Counted from the first letter of the stretch, positions 1-6,798 are shown. The stretch is 6,810 nucleotides of DNA from Collinsella aerofaciens (GCF_028209625.1 NZ_JAQLDU010000029.1:1-6810); one strand, 5' to 3'. Made by a program: numbers and translations. Notes: generated by a model from the sequence alone, not told the origin.

Positions 1-53
1 GCCAGGGCGCCGCTGACCGGTGGACGGCACCGAGCCGTCAATGGAATGGAAAA
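1..53 (+). other. Possible 3' end of an upstream gene (unassigned)
   Basis: These bases precede a strong terminator, so they probably belong to the end or 3' untranslated region of a plus-strand gene lying to the left. One reading frame has a TGA stop at 14-16, which could end that gene with residues P-G-R-R. The next frame stays open through the terminator and is less likely. Nothing here identifies a product. Confidence 0.2.
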
Positions 54-83
54 GGGGGAGGCCTCGCGGCCTCCCCCATTTTT
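54..83. terminator. Rho-independent terminator, probably bidirectional
   Basis: A perfect 10-bp GC-rich stem (54-63 with 68-77) encloses a four-base loop (64-67). On the plus strand it is followed by A and five T (78-83). On the minus strand the same stem is followed by four T (complement of 50-53). It lies between whatever ends on the left and the minus-strand gene that stops at 148, so it can serve both convergent transcripts. Confidence 0.85.
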
Positions 84-147
84 GCGTTTACGGGGCGTAA
101 ATGACTCAATTACACCAGACGATCTTATCGTTTTTGGTATTGAGCTT

Positions 148-615
148 TTATTTAAAGAAAATAAATCGAATAACGAGGGCAACTGCTATGGCCACAATGA
201 TCATTAGCAGGATTGTCAGTCGATGCTGCTTGCGTCGTTTACTTGACGAAACGAAGATTGATTTTCCCTGTTTTGGCGTTTCGAGATAGCGAGCCGAGTG
301 CGTCAAGGTTTGCTTGGGTCGAGGCCCTCTTTGTCGATGAGCGGCGGATGCTTTCATCGGCTCATTCCTATTTGCGCTGTTTTTAGATAATGGTGCGTCT
401 TTCAGATACACAGGGTCACCCGAGGCCACACCCATATGCTTGCGTCCCGTTTGCGCATCTTCGAGTGTTTGATATCGGTTTCTTGTCACATATTCGGGCT
501 CTGGGTCATTGATGGGCTCTTGCGAGATGTGGGGGCGATGGAATCGAATCGGTTGCGGGCTGGATACTTCGTCCTGCTCCGGCATAAACGTGTTGTCCTG
601 TTTTTGATCGTCCAT
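148..615 (-). CDS. Hypothetical tail-anchored membrane protein (155 aa)
   Basis: I do not recognise the family. Residues 1-125 are strongly hydrophilic, rich in Q, N, P, R, K, D and E, contain no predicted signal peptide and look largely disordered. A basic cluster K126-R-R-K-Q-H-R132 precedes one hydrophobic segment at about 133-153 (L-T-I-L-L-M-I-I-V-A-I-A-V-A-L-V-I), and the chain ends six residues later. This suggests a single-pass, N-in/C-out tail anchor, with the basic cluster obeying the positive-inside rule. The start at 615 has AAGGG (620-624) at a short 4-base spacing. An in-frame ATG at 585, with AGGA about 10 bases upstream, is an alternative that would shorten the protein by ten residues. 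The gene is visibly more AT-rich than tilS, hpt or ftsH. It diverges from hsp20 and points towards the 54-83 terminator. No catalytic motif is visible and no function is assigned. Confidence 0.7.
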   Translation of the reverse strand: MDDQKQDNTFMPEQDEVSSPQPIRFHRPHISQEPINDPEPEYVTRNRYQTLEDAQTGRKHMGVASGDPVYLKDAPLSKNSANRNEPMKASAAHRQRGPRPKQTLTHSARYLETPKQGKSIFVSSSKRRKQHRLTILLMIIVAIAVALVIRFIFFK

Positions 616-653
616 GATGCCCTTAGTTCGTCATCAATATCGTGTATGCGCCC

Positions 654-659
654 ATTGTA
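654..659 (-). promoter_or_regulatory. Candidate -10 element for the 148-615 gene
   Basis: On the minus strand these bases read TACAAT, five of six matches to TATAAT. They would place the transcript start about 30 bases before the ATG at 615. No convincing -35 box lies 16-18 bases upstream (CCATCA at the 17-base position), so the assignment is weak. A TTGACT on the minus strand at 738-743 has no matching -10 at normal spacing. Confidence 0.25.
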
Positions 660-735
660 AGCCAGCCGTCTTGTTTTGATGGGATTGCATACATTATTTA
701 AGCCTTCGTTCAAATTCCGTTTATTAGACAAAACC

Positions 736-826
736 TTAGTCAAATAGACTTAGATATGCTTATACCAATAGACTCAAAAAACTTTATAGTCGATGTATAT
801 ATAAGAAGCGGTTGGGCATATATATG
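736..826. promoter_or_regulatory. AT-rich repeat-bearing region upstream of hsp20
   Basis: This AT-rich part of the divergent intergenic region holds several small symmetrical elements. AATAGACT occurs twice in direct orientation, at 743-750 and 767-774, 24 bases apart. AGTC (738-741) faces GACT (747-750), and GACT (771-774) faces AGTC (788-791). Two alternating palindromes follow, TATATATA (796-803) and CATATATATG (817-826). TATAGT at 785-790 is a candidate -10 for hsp20 but lacks a good -35. The clustering before a small heat-shock gene suggests operator sites. I see no full CIRCE and no proper HAIR (HspR) element, so any regulator is unknown. Confidence 0.35.
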
Positions 827-876
827 AGCGTCAAAAGAAGTCCCAGTCACCTAGAAGATGACTCGGCAGTCCTTAA

Positions 877-882
877 AAGGAG
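877..882 (+). promoter_or_regulatory. Ribosome binding site that decides the hsp20 start
   Basis: AAGGAG lies eight bases before the ATG at 891. It is much stronger than anything before the in-frame ATG at 858 and lies downstream of that codon. It therefore favours the 143-residue form. Confidence 0.8.
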
Positions 883-890
883 TGGTAAAC

Positions 891-1322
891 ATGGCAAGCA
901 TGGTTCCTTATCGTTCGGTTTTTGGCGTTCGTCCTTCTGCTAGCTCGCTGTTCGATCTGTTTGATGATATGACCGACCTTGCAAACAACTCGATTGCCTC
1001 TAAGGCGTTCCCCGTTGACGTTGAGGATAAGGGCGATGGCTATGAGGTCAAGGCCTATCTGACCGGCGTCGCCAAGGACGATATCGATGTCGAGCTTAAC
1101 GAGGGCCGTTTGTCCATTAGCGTGAATGTCGAAGAGAACGAGGAGAACGAGGGCAAGAACTTCCTGCAGAAGGAGTTTAGCTCGTACAGCGCGACGCGTG
1201 GCGTATATCTGAAGGACGCTTCGAGCGAGGGCCTCTCGGCTAAGTACGCTGACGGCATCCTGACCGTTACGGTTCCCAAGATCGTCGAGAAGAAGAACGT
1301 TACGAAGATCTCCATCGACTAA
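891..1322 (+). CDS. hsp20: Hsp20/alpha-crystallin family small heat-shock protein
   Basis: The product is an ATP-independent cytoplasmic holdase that binds unfolding proteins and holds them for refolding by DnaK/ClpB-type machines (family knowledge). The 143-residue protein has a short N-terminal arm (about 1-38) and an alpha-crystallin domain starting at P41-V-D-V-E. It carries the hallmark A-x-x-x-x-G-I-L-T-V-T-V-P motif at about 117-129 and a C-terminal I140-S-I142 that fits the I-x-I anchor used in oligomer assembly. An acidic stretch (E81-E-N-E-E-N-E-G) replaces the loop between strands. Length is normal for bacterial Hsp20. The start at 891 is chosen on the AAGGAG site; an ATG at 858 would add 11 residues unlike the family. 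The gene stands alone, divergent from the 148-615 gene and followed by a strong hairpin, so it is probably monocistronic and stress-regulated from the repeat-rich region upstream. Confidence 0.95.
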   Translation: MASMVPYRSVFGVRPSASSLFDLFDDMTDLANNSIASKAFPVDVEDKGDGYEVKAYLTGVAKDDIDVELNEGRLSISVNVEENEENEGKNFLQKEFSSYSATRGVYLKDASSEGLSAKYADGILTVTVPKIVEKKNVTKISID

Positions 1323-1350
1323 CTTCGTTGGTGTTCTGCGCTATTAAAAG

Positions 1351-1394
1351 ACAGCAAAAGGGGCTGGGAAGCGATTCCCGGCCCCTTTTGCTGT
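1351..1394. terminator. Long bidirectional terminator hairpin between hsp20 and walJ
   Basis: The arms 1351-1370 and 1375-1394 form a 20-bp stem with a single T/G wobble, capped by GCGA (1371-1374), a GNRA-type tetraloop. The outer stem contains AAAA paired with TTTT, so each strand has a T run within the 3' arm. The stem lies between two convergent genes ending at 1322 (+) and 1404 (-) and can stop both transcripts. Confidence 0.85.
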
Positions 1395-1403
1395 TTAGGA
1401 CAG

Positions 1404-2213
1404 TTATTGAATAGTTGCTGGCCGATGCTGGCTTGCGGGGCGTATCGAGAGTTTTCGCGATCCTTGGAGAAGGGTGGCGGAGCTGCCGACCTCGTCATCC
1501 AAGGTTGCGGCTAGAGCTTTGGCATAGCTTTTGACGGTAAGGCTCGGGCGATTATTATCTTGGCTGATATGCATGGCAATGAGCTGTTCGGTGCGATCGG
1601 TAACGAGTTCGCGCGCGGCTTCGGCGGCTTGGTCGTTGGAGAGGTGCCCCCTTGCAGACAGGATGCGCTCCTGAAGAAAGCGGGGATATTCTCCCTCGCG
1701 CAGCATGGTCACATCGTGGTTGCTTTCGAGTGCGAGGACTCGACAATCTTTGAGGGTGTTCATGGCTTGGCTCGATAGCTCTCCGGTGTCGGTGGCAAAG
1801 CCGATGGAATTATCGAGGGTGTCGAATCGATAGCCGACTGGATTGATGACATCGTGTGACGTTGAGTAGGTTTGCACGTGGATGCCGGCAATGGATAGGG
1901 TGTCACCGGGATCGAATTCCTCGACAGGCAGATGCGAAAGATTTTCTTTGCTCGAAAGTGTGCCCCTGCTGGCATAGAGGGGGCCGTGCCAGTGCTTGCA
2001 CCAGACATCGAGACCTTTGATGTGGTCGCTGTGCTCATGAGTGATGAGAAGAGCCGAGACGTTATCTGCCGAGAGCCCCAGTTCTGCCATGCGCTTTAAT
2101 GTCTCGCGGCGAGAAAGACCGTCGTCAATCATGATGAGCCCTCGGGGGCCTTCGATGAGCGCGCAGTTGCCTTTTGAGCCACTGCCGAGGATATGAAGGT
2201 GCAGACGAGACAT
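1404..2213 (-). CDS. walJ: WalJ/YycJ-family metallo-beta-lactamase-fold hydrolase
   Basis: This 269-residue protein belongs to the MBL-fold hydrolases of the YycJ/WalJ type, for which a 5'-3' DNA exonuclease activity linked to mismatch repair has been reported in Bacillus. It opens with the family N-terminus (L-G-S-G-S-K-G-N-C, residues 9-17). Metal-ligand motifs follow: H59-E-H61-S-D63-H64, H120 in T-S-H-D, D142 in F-A-T-D-T-G, the L-E-S-N-H166-D block, G-H190-L-S-N and a C-terminal M-H215-I-S-Q-D-N-N. All expected ligands are present and the length is close to Bacillus YycJ. The start at 2213 is chosen because homology begins there. An in-frame ATG at 2294 would add 27 unrelated residues and overlap tilS. 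The ribosome binding site is weak (GGA at 2219-2221). In Firmicutes the gene usually sits in the walRK operon; here it stands alone, divergent from tilS. The substrate is inferred only from the family. Confidence 0.9.
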   Translation of the reverse strand: MSRLHLHILGSGSKGNCALIEGPRGLIMIDDGLSRRETLKRMAELGLSADNVSALLITHEHSDHIKGLDVWCKHWHGPLYASRGTLSSKENLSHLPVEEFDPGDTLSIAGIHVQTYSTSHDVINPVGYRFDTLDNSIGFATDTGELSSQAMNTLKDCRVLALESNHDVTMLREGEYPRFLQERILSARGHLSNDQAAEAARELVTDRTEQLIAMHISQDNNRPSLTVKSYAKALAATLDDEVGSSATLLQGSRKLSIRPASQHRPATIQ

Positions 2214-2227
2214 AAGATTCCAAAGGA

Positions 2228-2233
2228 TACAAT
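2228..2233 (+). promoter_or_regulatory. Candidate -10 element for tilS
   Basis: TACAAT matches TATAAT at five of six positions and would start transcription near 2240, about 20 bases before the tilS start codon. The matching -35 position (about 2205-2210) is poor and would lie inside the start of walJ. It is a plausible but weak call in a very short divergent region. Confidence 0.35.
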
Positions 2234-2249
2234 GGGTGCGAACGAATAG

Positions 2250-2255
2250 AGGAGG
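2250..2255 (+). promoter_or_regulatory. Ribosome binding site of tilS
   Basis: A perfect AGGAGG lies six bases before the ATG at 2262 and fixes that codon as the start. Confidence 0.85.
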
Positions 2256-2261
2256 AAGCAA

Positions 2262-3803
2262 ATGCCAACGGTATCTCAGCATTATGGACACCATGCTGCA
2301 TCGTGGGCTGATGATAAAGCCTTGGCAACGCGGCAGCAGGCTGCTCCTGTCGTGCTCATGGTATCAGGCGGCGCGGACTCGACGGCTTTGCTCCTTATGG
2401 CGTGCACATCAAAGCTGGATATCCAAGACGGACGCGGTGTTGCCCCCATCGCGCGCGAGCGACTGCACGTGCTGCATGTGAACCATCATCTGCGTGGTGA
2501 GGCGTCCGATGGCGACGAGGCCTTTGTGCGTGAGCTCTGCGCGCAATATGGCTTGCCGCTGTGTGTTGAACATGCCTATTTTGATGATGAATCGGGCAAT
2601 ATCGAGGCGGCGGCGCGCGAGGTGCGTTATGCCGCGGCGCGAAGATATGTTCGCGAGCTCTGCGCCCAGACGGGGGCACCGCGAACGGCGGCTCGTATCT
2701 GCACCGCGCACACGTCTTCGGATCGCGCGGAAACGTTTTTGATGAACGCGATTAAGGGTTCGGGGCCCGCTGGTCTATCGAGCATTCCTCGCCGGAGGAA
2801 TATCGTGGTGCGTCCCTTGCTCGACCTGACTCATGATGAGCTCGTGGGCTATCTGCAGGTGCATGGTCAACCGTGGCGTGAAGATGAAAGCAACGAGGAC
2901 GTTTCGTACTTGCGCAACTATGTGCGCCATCGGGTGATGCCGGTGGTGGCGCAGCGCAACGCGAGCGTCTGTAAGACGATTGGCGCCGCCTGCGAGATCT
3001 TAGGCGATGAGGATGCCTTTCTTTCCCAGCTTTCCGCGCAGGCGTTCCGAAACTGCCTGCGTAAGGAGGCGGCGGGTGCACTGGTCCTTGACGCTCGTCG
3101 ACTGGCCGCGGCTGAGGTGGTAATCGCGCGGCGCATCGTGAGGCTGGCGATCAAACGCATCGATCCGGACGCTCGTCCAGAGATGCGACATGTGGAGCGC
3201 GTGCTCGCCTGTGTCGCCGAAGACTCGGGTTCGGTCACACTGCCGGCGGGAATTGACGCACGCGTTGAGTTTGGCATGCTGGCGTTTAAGGCGCCGGTGG
3301 CTCGCGAGGGCCTGGTCGCGGACTGGGTTACCGTACCCGGTCGCTTGCCGTTGGGCGGGGGACGTATGCTGGTCACAGAACCGATGGCCGTTGAGCCGGG
3401 ATGCGATATCGTGCGCCGCGCCCGTGAGCTTGCGGCTGCCGGGGAAGCGACAGCTTTGGTAGACGCGGCTGCCCTGGGTTTTGCCGACAGCGATAGCGAG
3501 CGGATCCTGGCGGGCTCGCGTGGGGAGATTCCCGCCGAGGCGCGATTGGCGCGCCTGTGGGTGGACGGTCCCACACCGGGAGACGTGATGTGCCCGTTAG
3601 GGATGAGTGGCCGAAGCAAGAAGGTATCCGACTTGCTAGGAGAGGCCCGCATTCCCGTTTCCGAGCGCGCCGGCGTGCCCATGGTGAGGACGGCGCCGGG
3701 GGGTGCCGTGGTGTGGGTCGCCGGAGTTCGCGCGGACGAGCGCTTTAAGTGTACGGCGGCGACGCGTGTGGCTTATCTGCTTCGCGTGGTTGATGCGGAT
3801 TAG
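2262..3803 (+). CDS. tilS: tRNA(Ile)-lysidine synthetase TilS
   Basis: TilS joins lysine to C34 of tRNA-Ile2 (CAU anticodon) using ATP, changing its decoding from AUG to AUA and its charging from Met to Ile. It acts in the cytoplasm and is essential in most bacteria. The 513-residue protein shows the N-type ATP pyrophosphatase P-loop S35-G-G-A-D-S40, the H72-V-N-H-H-L-R-G-E block, T149-A-H-T-S-S-D-R-A-E157-T, R184-P-L-L, and the D208-E-S-N...L-R-N-Y-V-R-H-R pattern at 208-224. Its C-terminal TilS domain has G440-D-V-M-C-P-L-G-M-S-G and S-D-L-L-G-E-A-R-I-P-V-S-E-R (456-469). It is complete and somewhat longer than E. coli or B. subtilis TilS, with Ala/Arg-rich linkers in the middle region. It is the first gene of the tilS-hpt-ftsH cluster, 147 bases before hpt. 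Confidence 0.96.
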   Translation: MPTVSQHYGHHAASWADDKALATRQQAAPVVLMVSGGADSTALLLMACTSKLDIQDGRGVAPIARERLHVLHVNHHLRGEASDGDEAFVRELCAQYGLPLCVEHAYFDDESGNIEAAAREVRYAAARRYVRELCAQTGAPRTAARICTAHTSSDRAETFLMNAIKGSGPAGLSSIPRRRNIVVRPLLDLTHDELVGYLQVHGQPWREDESNEDVSYLRNYVRHRVMPVVAQRNASVCKTIGAACEILGDEDAFLSQLSAQAFRNCLRKEAAGALVLDARRLAAAEVVIARRIVRLAIKRIDPDARPEMRHVERVLACVAEDSGSVTLPAGIDARVEFGMLAFKAPVAREGLVADWVTVPGRLPLGGGRMLVTEPMAVEPGCDIVRRARELAAAGEATALVDAAALGFADSDSERILAGSRGEIPAEARLARLWVDGPTPGDVMCPLGMSGRSKKVSDLLGEARIPVSERAGVPMVRTAPGGAVVWVAGVRADERFKCTAATRVAYLLRVVDAD

Positions 3804-3842
3804 CCCCTCGCACCAGCTTTTCTGTGCGGCGTTGACGGTATT

Positions 3843-3863
3843 CCCGCGCTGATGGTGCGCGGG
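3843..3863 (+). other. GC-rich hairpin in the tilS-hpt intergenic region
   Basis: CCCGCGC (3843-3849) pairs perfectly with GCGCGGG (3857-3863) around a seven-base loop. No T run follows on the plus strand (the next bases are CTGGAAAA), so it is not a standard Rho-independent terminator. It may attenuate or stabilise read-through from tilS, or mean nothing. Confidence 0.4.
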
Positions 3864-3864
3864 C

Positions 3865-3894
3865 TGGAAAATATACCCCGTGCGCTGCTAGAAT
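3865..3894 (+). promoter_or_regulatory. Candidate sigma70-type promoter for hpt-ftsH
   Basis: TAGAAT (3889-3894) matches TATAAT at five of six positions and is preceded by TGC, giving an extended -10. A weak -35, TGGAAA (3865-3870), lies 18 bases upstream. Transcription would begin near 3901, leaving an untranslated leader of about 50 bases before hpt. hpt and ftsH could thus be transcribed on their own as well as by read-through from tilS. Confidence 0.5.
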
Positions 3895-3950
3895 GTGTAG
3901 TTCGCGTCCATACGGCGGTGTGTGGGCGATAAACACAAGAAAGGGTTGTC

Positions 3951-4499
3951 ATGGCTTCTCAACATCCGGATATCGAGAAGGTTCTGTTTACGCAGGAGGA
4001 TATCGACGGTATCGTTTCTCGCCTGGGCGAGGAGATTACGCGCGACTACGCGGGTAAGGATCTGGTACTGATTGCGGTCCTGCGCGGCGCCGTGGTCTTT
4101 ATGGGCGACCTGATGCGCAAGATCGAGCTGCCGACCAACATCGATTTCATGGCTGTTTCGAGCTATGGCGACGGCGTGAAGTCTTCGGGTATCGTGCGTA
4201 TCATTAAGGACTTGGATATCGACATCCGCGGTCGCGACGTGCTGATCGTCGAGGACATTCTGGACTCGGGCCTGACCCTCAAGTACCTGATGAAGAACCT
4301 CGAGAGCCGCAAGCCCGCTTCTCTGGAGGTCGCCGCCTTCCTGTGGAAGGACGTTGAGGACCGTACCTCGGCCGTCACGCCCAAGTATGTTGGAACCCAT
4401 TGCCCCGATGCCTTTGTGGTGGGCTACGGCCTCGACTATGCCGAGCGCTATCGTAACCTTCCGTATCTGGGCATTTTGAAACCGGAGGTTTATTCGTAA
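3951..4499 (+). CDS. hpt: Hypoxanthine phosphoribosyltransferase
   Basis: This cytoplasmic purine-salvage enzyme joins hypoxanthine (and often guanine) to PRPP, giving IMP or GMP and pyrophosphate. The 182-residue length is typical. Visible family features are L44-R-G-A (pyrophosphate-binding loop), S70-S-Y-G (flexible loop), the PRPP-binding signature V97-L-I-V-E-D-I-L-D-S-G107 with the acidic pair E101-D102, K133 near the purine-binding region, and F155-V-V-G-Y-G-L-D-Y-A-E-R-Y-R-N-L-P171 near the C-terminus, which is a strong Hpt signature. The ATG at 3951 follows AAAGGG (3940-3945) by five bases. The stop codon ends one base before the ftsH start, so the two genes are very likely co-transcribed and translationally coupled. 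In B. subtilis and relatives, TilS and HprT are encoded side by side and reported to act together in regulating ftsH; whether that holds here is unknown. Confidence 0.96.
   Translation: MASQHPDIEKVLFTQEDIDGIVSRLGEEITRDYAGKDLVLIAVLRGAVVFMGDLMRKIELPTNIDFMAVSSYGDGVKSSGIVRIIKDLDIDIRGRDVLIVEDILDSGLTLKYLMKNLESRKPASLEVAAFLWKDVEDRTSAVTPKYVGTHCPDAFVVGYGLDYAERYRNLPYLGILKPEVYS
4484..4488 (+). promoter_or_regulatory. Ribosome binding site of ftsH inside the end of hpt
   Basis: GGAGG sits within the last codons of hpt, 12 bases before the ATG at 4501. This spacing is rather long. With the hpt stop one base before the start, ribosomes ending hpt are well placed to restart on ftsH. Confidence 0.6.
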
Positions 4500-4500
4500 G

Positions 4501-6639
4501 ATGCCCGACGACCGTAACGATAACAATTCCCAGACTCCCCGGGAGCCTAAGATCCCGGGGATGCCCGGAGGCAAGAAGCCCACGCGTACGGGCTGGCTGT
4601 ATTTTATTTTGGCTTGCGCGCTTCTGGGCTACGCCTTCTTTAACATGGGCTCCGGCTTTGCCAATTCCAGCAATACCGTAAAGCTCGCGACGAGCGAGAT
4701 GGTGAGCGCCATTAAGCAGGATCGCGTCGAAGATTTGACCTATACGGTTCAAGACGGAAGCGTGGCGGGTCATTACTGGAAGACGAAAAAGGACAAGGGC
4801 GATACGAGCGAGCTCAAGAGCTTTTCCTCGACCTATGTCGGCTCCGATTCGCTTGCCGAGCTTATGGCGGAGCACCCCGATACCAAGTACATCGTCAACA
4901 CCAACGACCCCGATTTTTGGGGCGACTTGGCGATGAGTGTGCTGCCGACGATTGCCCTGATCGCCATCATGTTCTACTTTATGCGCCAGATGATGGGCGC
5001 CAATAATAGGAACATGCAGTTTGGCAAGACCAATGCCAAGACCAACGAGGCTACGCGTCCCAAGGTCAAGTTCGAGGACGTTGCCGGCGTGGACGAGGCA
5101 GTCGAGGAGCTCGAGGAGATCCGTGATTTTTTGAGCGATCCGGATCGCTATCGCAAGCTGGGCGCCAAGATCCCGCGTGGCGTGTTGCTGGTGGGCCCTC
5201 CGGGCACCGGTAAAACGTTGCTGGCCAAGGCCGTTGCCGGCGAGGCGGGCGTGCCGTTCTTTAGCATCTCGGGTTCCGACTTTGTCGAGATGTTCGTGGG
5301 TGTCGGCGCCAGCCGTGTGCGTGACCTCTTTAAGGAGGCCAAGTCTCAGGCTCCGTCAATCATCTTTATTGACGAGATCGATGCCGTGGGACGTCAGCGC
5401 GGAGCCGGTTTGGGCGGCGGCCACGACGAGCGCGAGCAGACGCTCAACCAGCTGCTGGTCGAGATGGACGGTTTTGAGGAAAGCGAGTCGGTCATCCTGA
5501 TCGCCGCCACCAACCGCCCCGATATTCTGGACCCGGCATTGCTGCGCCCCGGCCGTTTTGATCGTCAAGTTACGGTCGACCGTCCGGATGTGAAGGGCCG
5601 CGAGCAGATCTTGCGCGTGCATGCTGAGAACAAGCCGATGGACGAGGACGTTAAGTTTGAGAAGCTCGCCCAGATGACCGTTGGCTTTACTGGTGCCGAT
5701 CTGGCGAACCTGCTCAACGAGTCTGCGCTGCTGGCCGCTCGCCGTCATCGTTCTGTGATCTCGATGGACGAGGTCGAGGAGTCGATGGAGCGCGTGATTG
5801 CCGGACCGCAACGCAAGGGTCGCGTGATGACCGAAGCCGAGCGCACCACGATTGCCTACCACGAGAGCGGTCACGCTTTGGTGGGCCACATCTTGGAGCA
5901 TTCCGATCCGGTTCATAAGATCTCGATCGTCAGCCGCGGTCAGGCCCTGGGCTACACACTGCAGCTTCCGCAGGAGGATCACTTCCTCAAGACCAAGAAC
6001 GAGATGCTCGACGAGCTCGCCGTGTTCTTGGGCGGTCGCGTTGCCGAGGAGCTCATGTGCGACGACATCACGTCGGGCGCGAGCAACGATCTGGAGCGCG
6101 CGACCAAGATGGCGCGCGAGATGGTCACGCGCCTGGGCATGAGCGAGGAGCTGGGCACGCAGGTCTTTGGCGAGGCGCAGCATCAGGTGTTCCTTGGTCG
6201 CGATTACGCCGATCACCAGGATTACTCTGAGGAGACGGCGCGCCGCATCGATATCGAGGTTCAGCGCATCATGCGCGAAGCCCATCGCCGTGCGGTCGAG
6301 ATCCTGGATGCCCGCCGCGATCAACTCGATCTGATGGCCAAGGTGCTGCTTGAGCGCGAGACCGTTGAAGGCGACGCTGTGAACGCCCTGCTCGACAACG
6401 AGTGGGACGCTTACCTTGAGCGCGAGGGCGATATCCTGGCGGCCAAGGAGGAGCGCAATGCCAAGGCGGCCGGCATGCCGACCAAGAAGCGTGCGCCTCG
6501 CATGAGCGAGGAGGAGCTGGCGGCTGATGCCGCGGCCTTTGCGCAGGCGGCCATGCAGGAGGATGCCGAAGCCGCATCCGATGATGCTGGCGATGGCAAT
6601 GCTGTCAACGCTGACGGCAACACCGACGCCGACAAATAG
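4501..6639 (+). CDS. ftsH: ATP-dependent zinc metalloprotease FtsH
   Basis: FtsH is a hexameric membrane-anchored AAA+ protease that extracts and degrades misassembled membrane proteins and some cytoplasmic regulators. The 712-residue protein has a short hydrophilic N-terminus, a first membrane segment at about 31-48, an extracytoplasmic domain to about 140 and a second membrane segment at about 143-161. Its AAA+ module carries Walker A G232-P-P-G-T-G-K-T239, pore loop F265-V-G, Walker B I287-I-F-I-D-E-I-D294 and the second region of homology A335-T-N-R-P...R349-P-G-R352-F-D-R. The zinc protease site H454-E-S-G-H458 is complete, with D530 in S-G-A-S-N-D as the likely third ligand. All key residues are present. 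The C-terminal stretch from about 640 is Ala/Glu/Asp-rich and probably disordered, ending N-T-D-A-D-K. The start at 4501 is favoured by coupling to hpt; a later in-frame ATG at 4561 has no better site. It is the last gene before a strong terminator. Confidence 0.97.
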   Translation: MPDDRNDNNSQTPREPKIPGMPGGKKPTRTGWLYFILACALLGYAFFNMGSGFANSSNTVKLATSEMVSAIKQDRVEDLTYTVQDGSVAGHYWKTKKDKGDTSELKSFSSTYVGSDSLAELMAEHPDTKYIVNTNDPDFWGDLAMSVLPTIALIAIMFYFMRQMMGANNRNMQFGKTNAKTNEATRPKVKFEDVAGVDEAVEELEEIRDFLSDPDRYRKLGAKIPRGVLLVGPPGTGKTLLAKAVAGEAGVPFFSISGSDFVEMFVGVGASRVRDLFKEAKSQAPSIIFIDEIDAVGRQRGAGLGGGHDEREQTLNQLLVEMDGFEESESVILIAATNRPDILDPALLRPGRFDRQVTVDRPDVKGREQILRVHAENKPMDEDVKFEKLAQMTVGFTGADLANLLNESALLAARRHRSVISMDEVEESMERVIAGPQRKGRVMTEAERTTIAYHESGHALVGHILEHSDPVHKISIVSRGQALGYTLQLPQEDHFLKTKNEMLDELAVFLGGRVAEELMCDDITSGASNDLERATKMAREMVTRLGMSEELGTQVFGEAQHQVFLGRDYADHQDYSEETARRIDIEVQRIMREAHRRAVEILDARRDQLDLMAKVLLERETVEGDAVNALLDNEWDAYLEREGDILAAKEERNAKAAGMPTKKRAPRMSEEELAADAAAFAQAAMQEDAEAASDDAGDGNAVNADGNTDADK

Positions 6640-6650
6640 TTCTTGTAGCG

Positions 6651-6688
6651 AAAGCCTCCGCGGGGAAACCTGTGGAGGCTTTTCTTTT
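6651..6688 (+). terminator. Rho-independent terminator of the hpt-ftsH operon
   Basis: AAAGCCTCC (6651-6659) pairs with GGAGGCTTT (6674-6682). The stem continues inward through G/T wobbles and GC pairs to a GAAA tetraloop (6665-6668). TTTCTTTT (6681-6688) follows. It lies 12 bases after the ftsH stop and is a convincing plus-strand terminator. Confidence 0.9.
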
Positions 6689-6705
6689 AAGCGCAATGTT
6701 GATTG

Positions 6706-6750
6706 GGGACAGACTTAAATGAGCGTTTTCACGCATTTGAACTGCATCCC
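6706..6750. repeat. Imperfect REP-like hairpin upstream of the truncated ORF
   Basis: The arms pair imperfectly: GGG 6706-6708 with CCC 6748-6750, CAG 6710-6712 with CTG 6742-6744, TT 6715-6716 with GA 6739-6740 (one wobble), AAAT 6717-6720 with ATTT 6735-6738, and GCG 6723-6725 with CGC 6732-6734. Small bulges separate these helices and the apical loop is TTTTCA. There is no T run, so it is not a terminator. The left arm begins GGGGACAGACTTAAATG, a type of sequence I associate from memory with the flanks of Y1 (REP-associated) transposase genes. That link is recalled and was not checked. Confidence 0.45.
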
Positions 6751-6798
6751 ATTTCTTGGACTTTGAAATTAAGGTTCGAGAAAAGGGAGGCATCGGAA

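Noticed and set aside
759..778. HAIR (HspR-binding) element upstream of hsp20
   Set aside because: ACTCAAA at 772-778 matches one half, but the opposite half reads CTTATAC instead of CTTGAGT and the spacing is six rather than seven.
858..890. Upstream in-frame ATG extending hsp20 by 11 residues
   Set aside because: It has no good ribosome binding site, and the AAGGAG at 877-882 lies downstream of it at ideal distance from the ATG at 891.
2214..2294. Upstream in-frame ATG extending walJ by 27 residues
   Set aside because: The added residues are unlike the family N-terminus and would overlap the tilS ribosome binding site and start. The family signature begins right after the ATG at 2213.
2918..3682. 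A 254-codon minus-strand open frame opposite tilS
   Set aside because: Its composition is dominated by S, R, A and T, typical of a shadow of GC-rich coding sequence, and TilS on the other strand is unambiguous.
3888..4583. A 231-codon minus-strand open frame opposite hpt
   Set aside because: It mirrors the hpt codon pattern, spans the hpt-ftsH junction and has no plausible motif.
5356..6696. A 446-codon open frame on the minus strand opposite ftsH
   Set aside because: It lies wholly antisense to a gene with every FtsH catalytic motif, starts inside the region just past the ftsH terminator and shows no recognisable protein motif. Long antisense frames are expected opposite GC-biased codons.
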